40,564 nucleotides of DNA from Sulfobacillus benefaciens. Its GTDB lineage: Bacteria > Bacillota > Sulfobacillia > Sulfobacillales > Sulfobacillaceae. Made by a program: the position numbers and the translations under genes. This document shows, one piece after another, positions 1 through 8,575 of the stretch (its first letter is position 1; each line of letters opens with the position of its first letter). The notes below the pieces were generated by a model. It was given only the letters and a program-made list of their open reading frames with translations, was not told the DNA's origin and made no database searches. The stretch is taken from positions 1 through 40,564 of the forward strand of contig PXYT01000032.1 of NCBI GenBank assembly GCA_003023725.1, given 5' to 3'.

Positions 1-2
1 AC

Positions 3-98
3 CATGAGTCCTGGTGGCGACGGATTAAATCCGGAGAATACCGGACGTATTATCAACAGCAATATGGGATGGCAGGAAAGGATTTGCCCCGCGGATGA
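3..98 (+). CDS. 3' end of an unidentified gene (truncated by window start)
   Basis: An open frame enters from the left edge and stops at TGA 96-98. The 31 visible C-terminal residues are rich in Arg, Tyr and Gln (for example RTYYQQQYG). The stop overlaps the murT start as ATGA, which is typical of translationally coupled operon genes and is the main reason for accepting this frame over the overlapping frame that begins at 4. The family cannot be recognised from so short a tail. It does not obviously resemble the end of GatD, the usual partner of MurT, but that cannot be excluded. Confidence 0.55.
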   Translation, partial: HESWWRRIKSGEYRTYYQQQYGMAGKDLPRG

Positions 99-1468
99 GA
101 TTTTTCTTAGCAGTATGGCTGGCACGGATTGTGGGATGGGTCAGTCGCATTACGGGACGCGGAGGCAGTTCGTTGCCGGGACTCGTGGCAAGGCGCGTGG
201 ATTCCGAGGTGTTCCGGCGAATAACCGCGAGACTCCCCGGTGGCGTGGTTTTATTGACGGGAACGAACGGGAAGACAACAACGGCGGCTATAGTTAGTTA
301 TTTGCTTCGTCAGAGCGGATTGACGGTAGTTCATAACCGATCCGGAGCCAACTTGATTGTGGGGTTAACAGCCACACTGGTTCAGGCGAGTCGATGGCGG
401 TTGTATCCTGACCAGGATCTCGCATTATTGGAAACGGACGAGGCGACTATGCCTCGGGCTGCGGAGGAAAGCCACCCACGAATCATTATGGTGACCAACT
501 TTTTTCGTGATCAACTGGACCGTTATGGAGAGTTGTCGACAACGGTAAACTTTGTCAAACAAGGTATTCAGTCCTTGGATCCGGAGGGCTGGCTAGTTCT
601 TAATGCCGATGATCCGCAAGTGGCCTATTTGGGAGAATCCGTCTCGCGAGTAGTGTATTTCGGAGCGGACTTGTCTGCCTATCCGACAAAAGGATCATCG
701 CATGACGTCGCCGATGCCCGTTTTTGCCCACGCTGCGGCAATGAGCTCCGGTACCGCCGCCAGTATTATGCCCATCTTGGAGATTATCATTGTCCAGTTT
801 GCCAATATCGCCGTCCGGTACCGGATGTTCTGCTTGTTGACTGGCCCGGATCAAATGGAAAACTGCGCATTGATTACCGGGGGAAGCAACTCATGGTACC
901 CAACCGTCTTCCCGGGCTGTATAATGCGTATAACATTATGGCCGCTATGGCAGTCGCTTTACTGTTGGACACGGATTTGGATCGCGTAACCGAGTCGTTG
1001 GCATCATTTCGCCCGGCTTTCGGAAGAATGGAAGAAATTGTTATCGATGGATGCCGGCTTTGGCTGGCGTTAGTCAAGAACCCGGTGGGATTTAATCAGG
1101 TGCTTGAGGCTGTCGGTCAAGACACACGCCGGGTTAAAAATCTTCTCTTTATCATCAATGACCGCTACGCCGACGGACAGGATGTATCATGGTTGTGGGA
1201 CGTGGATTTTGAACGATTTGTAGAATTGGACTGGAATGCATGGGTGAGTGGTATCCGGGCCAAAGATATGGCTGTGCGTTTGCTGTATGCCGGGCTCCCG
1301 CCGGATCGGGTGCATGTGGTGGAGAAGCCGGAAGAGGCTTTAGAGATGATGACGCATTATGCCACCTCCGATCAAGGTTATTATATTTTGCCGACATATA
1401 CGGCACTGTTGGATATTCGCAAATATCTAACCGACAGGGGATACACACGACATTTTCGGGAGGGGTAG
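95..1468 (+). CDS. murT: MurT, Mur-ligase-like subunit of lipid II isoglutaminyl synthase
   Basis: MurT with GatD amidates the D-glutamate of the lipid II stem peptide at the inner face of the membrane. The 457-residue protein has the Mur ligase ATP-binding loop GTNGKTTT at 56-63, and a Cys4 zinc ribbon inserted in the central domain (C211, C214, C233, C236), which is a MurT hallmark. The C-terminal DUF1727 region contains NDRYADGQDVSWLWD from 355, the conserved segment that supplies the Asp completing the GatD catalytic triad in studied MurTs. Length is normal for the family. The ATG overlaps the upstream stop; a purine-rich site lies about 14 bases upstream, so coupling probably matters. 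Usually gatD follows murT, but here selB follows after 8 bases, so GatD must be upstream or elsewhere. Confidence 0.9.
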   Translation: MRFFLAVWLARIVGWVSRITGRGGSSLPGLVARRVDSEVFRRITARLPGGVVLLTGTNGKTTTAAIVSYLLRQSGLTVVHNRSGANLIVGLTATLVQASRWRLYPDQDLALLETDEATMPRAAEESHPRIIMVTNFFRDQLDRYGELSTTVNFVKQGIQSLDPEGWLVLNADDPQVAYLGESVSRVVYFGADLSAYPTKGSSHDVADARFCPRCGNELRYRRQYYAHLGDYHCPVCQYRRPVPDVLLVDWPGSNGKLRIDYRGKQLMVPNRLPGLYNAYNIMAAMAVALLLDTDLDRVTESLASFRPAFGRMEEIVIDGCRLWLALVKNPVGFNQVLEAVGQDTRRVKNLLFIINDRYADGQDVSWLWDVDFERFVELDWNAWVSGIRAKDMAVRLLYAGLPPDRVHVVEKPEEALEMMTHYATSDQGYYILPTYTALLDIRKYLTDRGYTRHFREG

Positions 1469-1476
1469 AATATTAC

Positions 1477-3387
1477 ATGCCGGAAACTGATACCCGGCCC
1501 GTCATTTTTGGCACCGCTGGACACATTGACCACGGCAAAACCACACTGACGGAAAGGCTAACGGGAGTGAACACCGACCGCTTGCCGGAGGAACGCAACC
1601 GGGGCATCTCCATTGACTTGGGATTTGCCCATTTTGAGTTGCCAAGCGGCAGGCATGCCGCCTTGATTGATGTGCCTGGGCATGAGAAATTTATTCGCAA
1701 CATGGCGGCGGGAGTTCACGGGATGGATGCCGTAATGCTGGTAGTGGCGGCGGACGAGGGGATTATGCCTCAGACTCGAGAGCACCTGGACATTTTGACT
1801 TTGTTAGGTGTCCAAAGGGGCTTGACGGTCATAACCAAGGCCGATCTCGTGGAACCTGAATGGTTGCCTATTGTGGACGATACTGTGAAAGAAGCATTAA
1901 TGGGATCGTTTCTGGAAAAGTCTCCACGAATTTTCGTCGACTCGGTAAGCGGCCGGGGGATTGACGAATTGCTGCAAGCCTTGGATCAACTGGCGAAGCA
2001 AGTACCGGGACGGGACGCGGGCGGAGTTGTCCGGCTGCCTATTGACCGAGTCTTTTCGGTCAGGGGCTTTGGAACGGTGGTGACGGGAACGCTCATTAGC
2101 GGTACGATTCAGGACGAAATGTCTCTGGAAATTACTCCTGGGGGTCAGATCGTCCGAGTGAGGGGGTTGGAAGTGCATGGCCATAAAGTCGGTAAAGCCG
2201 TGGCGGGACAGCGGGTGGCAGTTAACCTTAGCGGACTTGAAAAAGAGTTCATGCACCGGGGGCAAGTGCTGAGTGAACCCGGGACAATTAAAGCTCACGA
2301 CGTTATGGTCGGAGAGTTGACGTTGTTGTCCACTAGCCCTGTGCTTGCTCAGCGCGCCCGAGTGCATATTCACCTCGGAACAGCGGAAGTTACGGGCCGA
2401 CTTTATTGGTACGACCGAGACGAGTTGCAGCCTAAGGCCATGGCTTTCGCCGAAATGCGCTTGGAATCTATACTTCCCGCGACTCGTGGAGACCGCTTTC
2501 TGATTCGGTCATACAGTCCCATGACAACCATCGGGGGAGGCCGCATTATCGAAGTGGGACGACATCACAAAAAGAAAGAGCCGGGGTTAATGGATTTTCT
2601 TAGCCTGGCTTCCGCGGGAGACTCGGAAGGTTTGGTGCGTGCGGTGTTGAGCCATGCTACGCGGCCCATAGACGTGGAGGACATCGCCTGGCAGAGCGGG
2701 TTGAGCGTAAAAGAAGTGGCAGAAACATGTGAACGGATAACCGATGTGCTGTTGGGATCGGACGGCCTGGTTCTTCAGCAATCACGGCTGCAACCCTTCT
2801 CGAACCAGCTTTTGGAATTTCTTAGGCACTATCATCGGAATCATCCTCTGCGCCGGGGCATTGAACGGGAAAAATTGCGTGAAACATTGTGGCCCAGTTG
2901 GTCGGTAAAACAGGCATTGTTTGTCGTGGTTCATACCACTGGAGCGACAATCGCTGGCGAATGGGTACGTCTGACGGATTTTGCGCCTTCTGCCCCGGAA
3001 CCTTGGCAATCTGAGATCGATTTGATATACCGGGCTATCCAGGACTACGGATTAAAACCGCTGACGATAGATCTACTGCGCGAACAACTGCGTATTGACA
3101 CCGATCATTTTTTTGACGTCATGGAATTTCTCACGCAACAAGGACGAATCGTGCGGCTGGATGAAGGAATTTACTTGGCGGATATAGTATTTGAACACGC
3201 CCGGCGTAATGTTACGGAAGCCTTAAGGTCCGGGGCTGAGTTGTCCACCAGCCAGCTGCGGGAAGTACTGGGAGCCAACCGCCGGTTTACGGTCCTGGTT
3301 TTAGAGTTACTGGATTCTCTCCATGTCACCAGACGTGTGGGAGACAACAGAACGCTTGTTAAGGGACAAAATCCCGCCGAAGGCTAG
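1477..3387 (+). CDS. selB: SelB, selenocysteine-specific translation elongation factor
   Basis: SelB is a GTPase that carries Sec-tRNA to UGA codons followed by a SECIS hairpin. The start is ATG 1477, 8 bases after the murT stop with GGGAGGGG just upstream; the frame is open further 5' but the EF-Tu-like domain begins here. GTPase motifs are GHIDHGKT (15-22), DVPGHE (65-70) and TKAD (120-123), followed by EF-Tu-like beta barrels and, after about residue 370, the winged-helix repeats that bind the SECIS RNA. At 636 residues it is full length. No selA, selD, selC (tRNA-Sec) or recognisable selenoprotein gene is in the window, so the substrate is unknown. Its presence implies that the organism decodes at least one UGA as selenocysteine. 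Confidence 0.93.
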   Translation: MPETDTRPVIFGTAGHIDHGKTTLTERLTGVNTDRLPEERNRGISIDLGFAHFELPSGRHAALIDVPGHEKFIRNMAAGVHGMDAVMLVVAADEGIMPQTREHLDILTLLGVQRGLTVITKADLVEPEWLPIVDDTVKEALMGSFLEKSPRIFVDSVSGRGIDELLQALDQLAKQVPGRDAGGVVRLPIDRVFSVRGFGTVVTGTLISGTIQDEMSLEITPGGQIVRVRGLEVHGHKVGKAVAGQRVAVNLSGLEKEFMHRGQVLSEPGTIKAHDVMVGELTLLSTSPVLAQRARVHIHLGTAEVTGRLYWYDRDELQPKAMAFAEMRLESILPATRGDRFLIRSYSPMTTIGGGRIIEVGRHHKKKEPGLMDFLSLASAGDSEGLVRAVLSHATRPIDVEDIAWQSGLSVKEVAETCERITDVLLGSDGLVLQQSRLQPFSNQLLEFLRHYHRNHPLRRGIEREKLRETLWPSWSVKQALFVVVHTTGATIAGEWVRLTDFAPSAPEPWQSEIDLIYRAIQDYGLKPLTIDLLREQLRIDTDHFFDVMEFLTQQGRIVRLDEGIYLADIVFEHARRNVTEALRSGAELSTSQLREVLGANRRFTVLVLELLDSLHVTRRVGDNRTLVKGQNPAEG

Positions 3388-3424
3388 TCACCAGGCCAAA
3401 AATGCGCAGATACAAGGGGTAATT

Positions 3425-4126
3425 ATGCGGATAGATGTCACGTGGGCGAAAATGCCCAAAGGAGGATTCGGCGAAAGCGGAGACACCATCGAACTTGTGG
3501 AACGCCCATTAGGAGGCATTTCGGTTATTTTGGCTGATGGTCAAGGTTCCGGAGCTTCTGCCAAACGCATCAGCCGCCTGGTGTCTATGAAAGCGGTGAG
3601 CCTGATTGCCGACGGTTCCCGTGACGGCGCCGTGGCCCGGGCGGTGCAAGATATGCTCTATACCGCCCGAGAGGGGCGGGTTACGGCGACCTTGGTCGTG
3701 TTGTCGTGTGATATGCATACGAATAGCATTGTGATTGCACGCAATACTCCCGTTCCCGTGCTGATTCGCCAAGAAGACGTAGTATTCCGGCTGGAAGGGG
3801 GATCCGAGGTTATCGGAACGTACCGGCGAACCCGGCCTACGATGACAGAACTCGCCCTCATTCCCGAAACTGTCATTTTGACCTTTTCGGACGGGGTTGT
3901 CAATGCCGGGAAGCGTTTTGGAAAATCACTGCCATGGGATATGATAGAAGAAGAATTGAAAACACTGGACCTAGCGGAATTGCAAGCATGGGTCGATGAT
4001 CTCATGGCCCGCACACTGGCACTGGATAAGGACCGGCCTGGCGACGATGTGAGCATTGTCGCGTTGGGAATAAGGAGTGATGTCCAAAATGCCATACGCA
4101 CATTGTCGGCCAGTATTCCCTATTAA
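3425..4126 (+). CDS. SpoIIE/PP2C-family serine phosphatase
   Basis: A 233-residue protein made almost entirely of a SpoIIE-type PP2C domain. Metal-binding motifs are visible: ADGQGSG (37-43), SDGV (155-158) and GDDVS (206-210). Such phosphatases typically dephosphorylate anti-anti-sigma or STAS-domain proteins, or other serine phosphoproteins. There are no membrane segments and no sensor domain, unlike SpoIIE itself (about 800 residues), so this is not the spoIIE gene. The start is ATG 3425 with AAGGGG upstream; the open frame extends upstream into selB but without family similarity. It lies 37 bases after selB and overlaps the P-loop gene. No kinase or STAS partner is adjacent, so the target is unknown. 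It resembles the small stand-alone phosphatases found in many clostridia. Confidence 0.8.
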   Translation: MRIDVTWAKMPKGGFGESGDTIELVERPLGGISVILADGQGSGASAKRISRLVSMKAVSLIADGSRDGAVARAVQDMLYTAREGRVTATLVVLSCDMHTNSIVIARNTPVPVLIRQEDVVFRLEGGSEVIGTYRRTRPTMTELALIPETVILTFSDGVVNAGKRFGKSLPWDMIEEELKTLDLAELQAWVDDLMARTLALDKDRPGDDVSIVALGIRSDVQNAIRTLSASIPY

Positions 4127-4658
4127 TGGAATTATCCTGGTAGGCGTCTGTGCGGCCGGGAAGTCGACGATTGCCCGATTGTTGCAGCCTTTCGGTATGG
4201 TAGGCCGTTCGGTGGCTCAGGAACATTCACAATGCTCTACGTTATTTTTGCGCCAGGGCCCAGCCATTATAGTTGTTTTGACCGCAAGCCTTCCTACTAT
4301 CAGGAAAAGACGTCGAAGGCAATGGACAGCCCAACAGTATGAACGGCAATGGAGACGGCTCCGTGTTGCCCGCAATCAAGCCCATCTCATTGTTCGCACC
4401 GATCCACTCGATCCCGGCGAGGTCACGCGGCAGATCGTGCTGTGGTTTGATGCTTTTACGGGGTTGAGTCAATTGTGGGTTACGAAGGACATCGCAGATT
4501 GGCGGCAACGAGCCAAGTTCCGGCGTGAAGTAACGTGGGGGTACAGATGCCCGGACCGGGGGGAAGGGGAATTCTCTGCAAACCCCAGTTTCCGGCCGTG
4601 GCTTAAGCACTGTTTCAAAAGTGCACAAATTGACACGCGATTAGAGCCCGGGATATAA
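4089..4658 (+). CDS. Small P-loop NTPase, kinase-like, function unknown
   Basis: A 189-residue protein with a clear Walker A motif, GVCAAGKST, at 19-27 near the N-terminus. After that comes a basic stretch (KRRRRQW) and a segment with a TDPLDPGEV pattern reminiscent of the C-terminal part of small nucleoside or shikimate kinase-like proteins. I cannot name the family. The start is uncertain. AAGGAG at 4072-4077 lies 11 bases before ATG 4089 but only 2 bases before ATG 4080, so 4089 was chosen; GTG 4077 is also in frame. The gene overlaps the end of the phosphatase gene by 38 bases, suggesting coupling. Its 3' end carries the secD promoter. The reading frame is reasonable but weakly characterised. 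Confidence 0.6.
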   Translation: MPYAHCRPVFPINGIILVGVCAAGKSTIARLLQPFGMVGRSVAQEHSQCSTLFLRQGPAIIVVLTASLPTIRKRRRRQWTAQQYERQWRRLRVARNQAHLIVRTDPLDPGEVTRQIVLWFDAFTGLSQLWVTKDIADWRQRAKFRREVTWGYRCPDRGEGEFSANPSFRPWLKHCFKSAQIDTRLEPGI

Positions 4659-4659
4659 T
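4630..4659 (+). promoter_or_regulatory. Sigma-A promoter of secDF
   Basis: TTGACA (4630-4635), an 18-base spacer and TATAAT (4654-4659), both hexamers matching consensus exactly. The -10 overlaps the stop codon of the P-loop gene. Transcription should begin near 4666, giving a short leader of about 20 bases before secD. Confidence 0.8.
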
Positions 4660-4687
4660 GAAACGATTTTGAACCGGGGGGTTTACA

Positions 4688-5899
4688 ATGCGTCAAAAGA
4701 GTATGGCAAAATTTTTCGCCCTGGTTGCGGTGATTATCGCAGCCCTTTATTATTTTTTACAAGTGAACCCTATTGCCCACCACCTCCGCTACGGGCTGGA
4801 CTTGAAAGGCGGCGTGACGGCGACTTATCAGGCGCAGCCGTCGCCAGGCCAGCCGGTTAACAAGGAGACGATGGCGCGGGCTATGTCGATTTTGGGATTT
4901 CGGGTGAATGCGTTGGGTGTCTCGGAACCGGTCATCGAACAAGTCGGATCCAACCAGATAACCGTGGACTTGCCGGGTGTGAAAAATCCGGAACAGGCCC
5001 TCAAGTTTCTGGGGCAAACCGCAATTTTGCAAATTAAGAGCCCTTCCGGTCACGTGCTTCTAAGCGGGGGTGATCTTTCCAGCGCGAAGGCCGGCATAGC
5101 GGGAGGTCAGTACGTTGTAAATTTGACTTTCAATGCCAAGGGAACAACCATTTTTGCGGCGGCTACCAAAAAGTATTTGGGGAAGCCCCTTCCTATCTAT
5201 TTAAATGGAAAATTAGTCGAAGCTCCGGTTGTACGGAGTGTTATTCCTGATGGCAAAGCCCAATTGACCGGAAACTTTTCCAGTTTGAAAAGTGCCCAGA
5301 AAACTGCCCTGTTGCTTCAATCGGGGGCATTGCCGGTGAACCTGAAGGTCCTCGACGTGCGTACCGTGAGCGCGACCCTCGGTGCCGCTTCGGTGGTTGC
5401 CAGCAAAGTCGCTGCCGTCATTGCTATTGCTCTGATTGGAGTCATCATGGTATTTTGGTACCGCCTGGCTGGGTTTGTAGCAGACATGGCTTTGGTCATT
5501 TATCTATTGTTGGTCGTGGGAGCGTTATGGGCGATTCATGCGGTCATCACGGTGCCCGGAATTGCAGGGTTGATTCTCTCTGTTGGGATGGCCGTGGACG
5601 CCAACGTCATAATCTTTTCCCGAATCCGTGAGGAAATCATCAACGGCAAAACACCCAGGGCATCGGTGGCTGCCGGGTTTCGCCACGCAATTCGGGCCAT
5701 ATTGGACTCTCATGTGACAACTTTCGTATCGTCACTGATTCTGTTTTTCCTGGGTACGGGAGAGGTCAAGGGATTTGCTTTGACTCTTATGATTGGGACA
5801 GGTGTCTCGTTGCTGACGGCTGTTTCGGTAACAGGTGTTGTTATCCGGTGGGTGGCAGATGCGGGCTGGGCCAAAGTCCGTCAAATATTTGTAGGCTAG
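4688..5899 (+). CDS. secD: SecD, protein translocase accessory subunit
   Basis: SecD works with SecF to use the proton-motive force to complete export through SecYEG. The 403-residue protein has an N-terminal membrane segment (about 7-24), the family motif LDLKGG (37-42), an extracytoplasmic domain, and then a block of hydrophobic helices from about 235 to the end. The block contains GMAVDANVIIFSRIREE, the conserved RND-like signature. It is compact compared with the roughly 600-residue E. coli SecD, as is usual in Gram-positives with split SecD and SecF. ATG 4688 follows a GGGGGG tract. It has its own promoter and is 10 bases upstream of secF. yajC is not adjacent. Confidence 0.95.
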   Translation: MRQKSMAKFFALVAVIIAALYYFLQVNPIAHHLRYGLDLKGGVTATYQAQPSPGQPVNKETMARAMSILGFRVNALGVSEPVIEQVGSNQITVDLPGVKNPEQALKFLGQTAILQIKSPSGHVLLSGGDLSSAKAGIAGGQYVVNLTFNAKGTTIFAAATKKYLGKPLPIYLNGKLVEAPVVRSVIPDGKAQLTGNFSSLKSAQKTALLLQSGALPVNLKVLDVRTVSATLGAASVVASKVAAVIAIALIGVIMVFWYRLAGFVADMALVIYLLLVVGALWAIHAVITVPGIAGLILSVGMAVDANVIIFSRIREEIINGKTPRASVAAGFRHAIRAILDSHVTTFVSSLILFFLGTGEVKGFALTLMIGTGVSLLTAVSVTGVVIRWVADAGWAKVRQIFVG

Positions 5900-5909
5900 G
5901 AGGAATGAC

Positions 5910-6806
5910 ATGCGTTACCATTTTGAGTTCGTGCGCCCCTGGAAAACCTGGTTCATCGTCTCCGGTCTGTTGGTGATTTTGGCCCTGGGAGCTTTTTTCA
6001 TCCGAGGTCTCAATTATGGCATTGATTTTACGGGCGGCACCCAGATGAATCTGCGGTTTACGCATCCTGTCACCGCTACAGCTATAAAAACCGTGCTGAC
6101 GCGGGATCACATTTACGGAAGTACCGTGGTGTTTGTGGGCAAAGGAAGTCAAAATGTCTTAATTACCACGCCCACGATATCGGAACACGAACGGACGGCC
6201 CTATTGTCCCAGTTAGGATCGAAAGTCGGCCACTTTCATGAGATCTCGACAAGCCGGGTTTCATCCATTATTGGCCGGCAAACCGAACGCACGGCGTTGA
6301 TTGCGGTGTTGCTCGCGATTGTGGCGATCATCGCCTATATCGCCATTCGGTTTGAATGGCGTTTCGCCTTATCAGGAATTATCGCCATGATCCATGATGT
6401 GATTATTACGGTGGGATTGATTGCGCTGATTCATATTCAAATTACGGAATATTTTATTATGGCTGTACTGACAATATTTGGATACTCTATTACGGACAAA
6501 ATTATTGTGTTTGACCGAATTCGAGAAAATCTTCCCAAGAAAAAGAAACAGGACGCCCTAGAGGATTTGGTCAACAAGAGCCTGAATCAGGTTCTGGTAC
6601 GCTCAATCAATACATCGACCACGGTTATTATTGCCCTCTTGGCCCTATTAATCTTTGCTGGAACCAGCATACGCGATTTCGCTCTGACTATGTTATTCGG
6701 TGTTATTTTCGGGACCTATTCCTCTATTTTTATTGCAAGTCCTATTTGGTTGCTGTGGCGAAAACGGGATTTAAGTAACAAAAGAAAGCGAACCGCGTCG
6801 GCCTAA
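5910..6806 (+). CDS. secF: SecF, protein translocase accessory subunit
   Basis: Partner of SecD in the membrane. The 298-residue protein starts with a membrane helix (about 15-31), then the SecF motif YGIDFTGGTQM near 36-46, a periplasmic-type domain, and five further helices. SYSITDK-like GYSITDKIIVFDRIREN near 194-210 is the classic SecF signature. The C-terminus is basic (KRKRT). The start ATG 5910 has AGGAGG upstream at a normal distance. It is separated from secD by 10 bases and followed by a strong terminator, so secDF is a two-gene operon. Confidence 0.95.
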   Translation: MRYHFEFVRPWKTWFIVSGLLVILALGAFFIRGLNYGIDFTGGTQMNLRFTHPVTATAIKTVLTRDHIYGSTVVFVGKGSQNVLITTPTISEHERTALLSQLGSKVGHFHEISTSRVSSIIGRQTERTALIAVLLAIVAIIAYIAIRFEWRFALSGIIAMIHDVIITVGLIALIHIQITEYFIMAVLTIFGYSITDKIIVFDRIRENLPKKKKQDALEDLVNKSLNQVLVRSINTSTTVIIALLALLIFAGTSIRDFALTMLFGVIFGTYSSIFIASPIWLLWRKRDLSNKRKRTASA

Positions 6807-6825
6807 GAGCGGCCATATTCTGTGA

Positions 6826-6857
6826 GTCTCCTCGGCGATGCCTGGGAGACTTTTTGT
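6826..6857 (+). terminator. Rho-independent terminator after secF
   Basis: GTCTCC (6826-6831) pairs with GGAGAC (6845-6850), with an inner GGC/GCC helix, followed immediately by TTTTT (6851-6855). It ends the secDF transcript. The following 200 bases up to the nucleoside hydrolase gene show nothing else I can name. Confidence 0.85.
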
Positions 6858-7054
6858 GTGTCGGGGGGAAATGGTCATTCGAGACATGGGCACAGAGATT
6901 ATCCTGACTAGGGTGTGCAACACCATGGTTCCATTCCTTAGATGAGCCGCGATAGGTGGTTTCCCGATCCCGCAAAGACGCACAAGGTTTGGAGTAAATG
7001 GGCACACTGTACAGTGATTAGATGCCTAGATGCTTGGATTATTCTGAGGAAAGG

Positions 7055-7993
7055 ATGTCCGAAGTTATGAAACCCCGAGTGTGGTTGGACATGGACCCGG
7101 GGATTGACGATGCCTGGGCTCTTGTGGTGGCCATGAATCAGTCTATTGTGACCGGTATTTCCACAGTGGCAGGAAATGCCGGACTGCAAAACACATATGC
7201 CAACGCCAAACGTGTTCTCGAAGTTGTGGGAGGGAGGAGAGTTCCTGTTGTTCCCGGGGCGTCGGAACCCTTATTGACACCCTTGGCCACGGCCCCGGGA
7301 TTTCATGGTCAGGGTGGAATGGGGGAGTGGAACGTTTCAACAGAAATCATACCCCCCGAGATGACCCGTGTATGGACCTGGTGGTCGCAACATGCAGGGG
7401 AAATGAATTCAACCCATCTCATTGCCACGGGGCCCTTGACTAATATTGCCATTAGTCTTTTGGCGTACCCGCACTTAAGTACAATCTGGGCCTCGGTGAC
7501 GTGTATGTGTGGGGCGTTGCCAGGTGCTCAGATGGATAAGGCCCAGGAATTCAACGTCTATACCGATCCCCATGCGGCGGACATTGTTTTTCATTGGGCT
7601 CAACGGGTTCAGCTTATTGGGATTAACGTGGCTCACAAGGCAGTTATTCCGATGAGTGATCTCGATCGCTTGAACCGAATGGGAGAAGTGGGCCATATGC
7701 TGGAAAAGATGCTGAAGTTTTACAGTCAAAGAGCTCGAGGAGAAGGCGGAGATCCCAGGGCATTTCCGATTGATGATGTGGTGGCCGTGGCTGCCGTTGT
7801 CCGGCCGGAAATCTTTGAATGGCGAGAAATGCCTTTGGCAGTAGTTCGAGAAGGGCCGCTTCGCGGTACTGTCGTGTTGAGTCCTATTGATGTGAGGCGC
7901 TCACCCGTCAGGGTGGCCACCGATGTCGATGTGGCCGGATTTCGGGACTGGCTCTGGGAGGCGATGGATTGTTACGAGGAAGAGTCCTGGTAG
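7055..7993 (+). CDS. Inosine/uridine-preferring nucleoside hydrolase
   Basis: Hydrolyses the N-glycosidic bond of ribonucleosides for base salvage, in the cytoplasm. The signature DMDPGIDDA lies at 12-20, with the Ca-binding aspartates D12-D14 and D18-D19 pattern. Further conserved parts include the GPLTNIA segment near 130 and the C-terminal DVDVAGFRDWL. At 312 residues the length is typical. Start choice: ATG 7055 has GAGGAAAGG directly upstream; ATG 7067 would also keep the whole domain, while ATG 7022 has no ribosome binding site. The substrate preference cannot be read from sequence. It stands alone between secDF and the CBS gene. Confidence 0.88.
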   Translation: MSEVMKPRVWLDMDPGIDDAWALVVAMNQSIVTGISTVAGNAGLQNTYANAKRVLEVVGGRRVPVVPGASEPLLTPLATAPGFHGQGGMGEWNVSTEIIPPEMTRVWTWWSQHAGEMNSTHLIATGPLTNIAISLLAYPHLSTIWASVTCMCGALPGAQMDKAQEFNVYTDPHAADIVFHWAQRVQLIGINVAHKAVIPMSDLDRLNRMGEVGHMLEKMLKFYSQRARGEGGDPRAFPIDDVVAVAAVVRPEIFEWREMPLAVVREGPLRGTVVLSPIDVRRSPVRVATDVDVAGFRDWLWEAMDCYEEESW

Positions 7994-8021
7994 CAAGAAA
8001 ACGTCGTATAAGTCGGGGGTG

Positions 8022-8049
8022 TTGTGCACATGCTGAAATGGGGTATCAT
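8022..8049 (+). promoter_or_regulatory. Possible promoter of the CBS-domain gene
   Basis: TTGTGC (8022-8027), 16-base spacer, TATCAT (8044-8049). The -10 matches five of six consensus bases but the -35 only three, so this is a weak prediction. It would give a leader of about 45 bases. Confidence 0.3.
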
Positions 8050-8102
8050 CCCTCAAGATATGGCCGGGATCTGTTGACGGCAACGGCAAAGGAGAGAACA
8101 CT

Positions 8103-8540
8103 ATGCGAGTAAGTGAGATTATGACGACCCAGGTGAAAACCGTGTCACCGTCCGACACCATTCAGAAAGCCGCCGAAATCATGAAACGAATCGATTGCGG
8201 CAGCGTTCCCGTGATGGACAATGACCGGGCGGTGGGAATGGTCACTGACCGCGACATAACGATTCATGCAATCGCCGAAGGTAAAGGGGCAGATTTCCCA
8301 GTCAAGTCCTGTATGACAAAATCGGTCGTGACGGTCAATGCCAAGACGGATGCCCGGGAAGCTGCCAATATCATGGCCGATCATCAAGTTAGGCGCTTGC
8401 CGGTAGTGGAAAATGGGAAACTCGTCGGAATTTTGGCCATGGCCGATTTGGCCAGGGTTAACATCTTTGTTCGTGAGAGCGGCCAGGCTCTGAAAGAAAT
8501 CTCGGAACGGACGCATACCAACAGCACGGTTCAGCACTGA
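8103..8540 (+). CDS. Tandem CBS-domain protein
   Basis: A 145-residue protein made of one Bateman module: CBS1 about 1-60 (start MRVSEIMTTQVKTV, then MVTDRDI) and CBS2 about 70-128 (CMTKSVVTV, then QVRRLPVVENGKLVGI). Such stand-alone modules bind adenine nucleotides (AMP, ATP, SAM and similar) and usually act as sensors or regulators of a partner protein. No effector domain is attached and no obvious partner is adjacent. The start ATG 8103 is set by AAAGGAGAG 7-9 bases upstream. Resembles the widespread small CBS proteins of Firmicutes and archaea. Confidence 0.9.
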   Translation: MRVSEIMTTQVKTVSPSDTIQKAAEIMKRIDCGSVPVMDNDRAVGMVTDRDITIHAIAEGKGADFPVKSCMTKSVVTVNAKTDAREAANIMADHQVRRLPVVENGKLVGILAMADLARVNIFVRESGQALKEISERTHTNSTVQH

Positions 8541-8546
8541 AGTCTT

Positions 8547-8575
8547 AAGAGCGTAACACCGGGAATAGCGCTTTT
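8547..8575 (+). terminator. Possible weak terminator after the CBS gene
   Basis: AAGAGCG (8547-8553) can pair with CGCTTTT (8569-8575) with one G-U pair across a 15-base loop. The T run is part of the stem, so efficiency is doubtful. It is placed 7 bases after the stop codon, which favours a terminator role. Confidence 0.35.

Noticed and set aside
4-297. 97-codon ORF at the left end
   Set aside because: It overlaps murT in another frame, shows no family features, and the alternative frame ending at 98 has the ATGA overlap typical of coupled genes.
1477-3387. Selenoprotein gene or tRNA-Sec near selB
   Set aside because: No in-frame UGA within a recognised redox protein and no long-armed tRNA was seen in the window.
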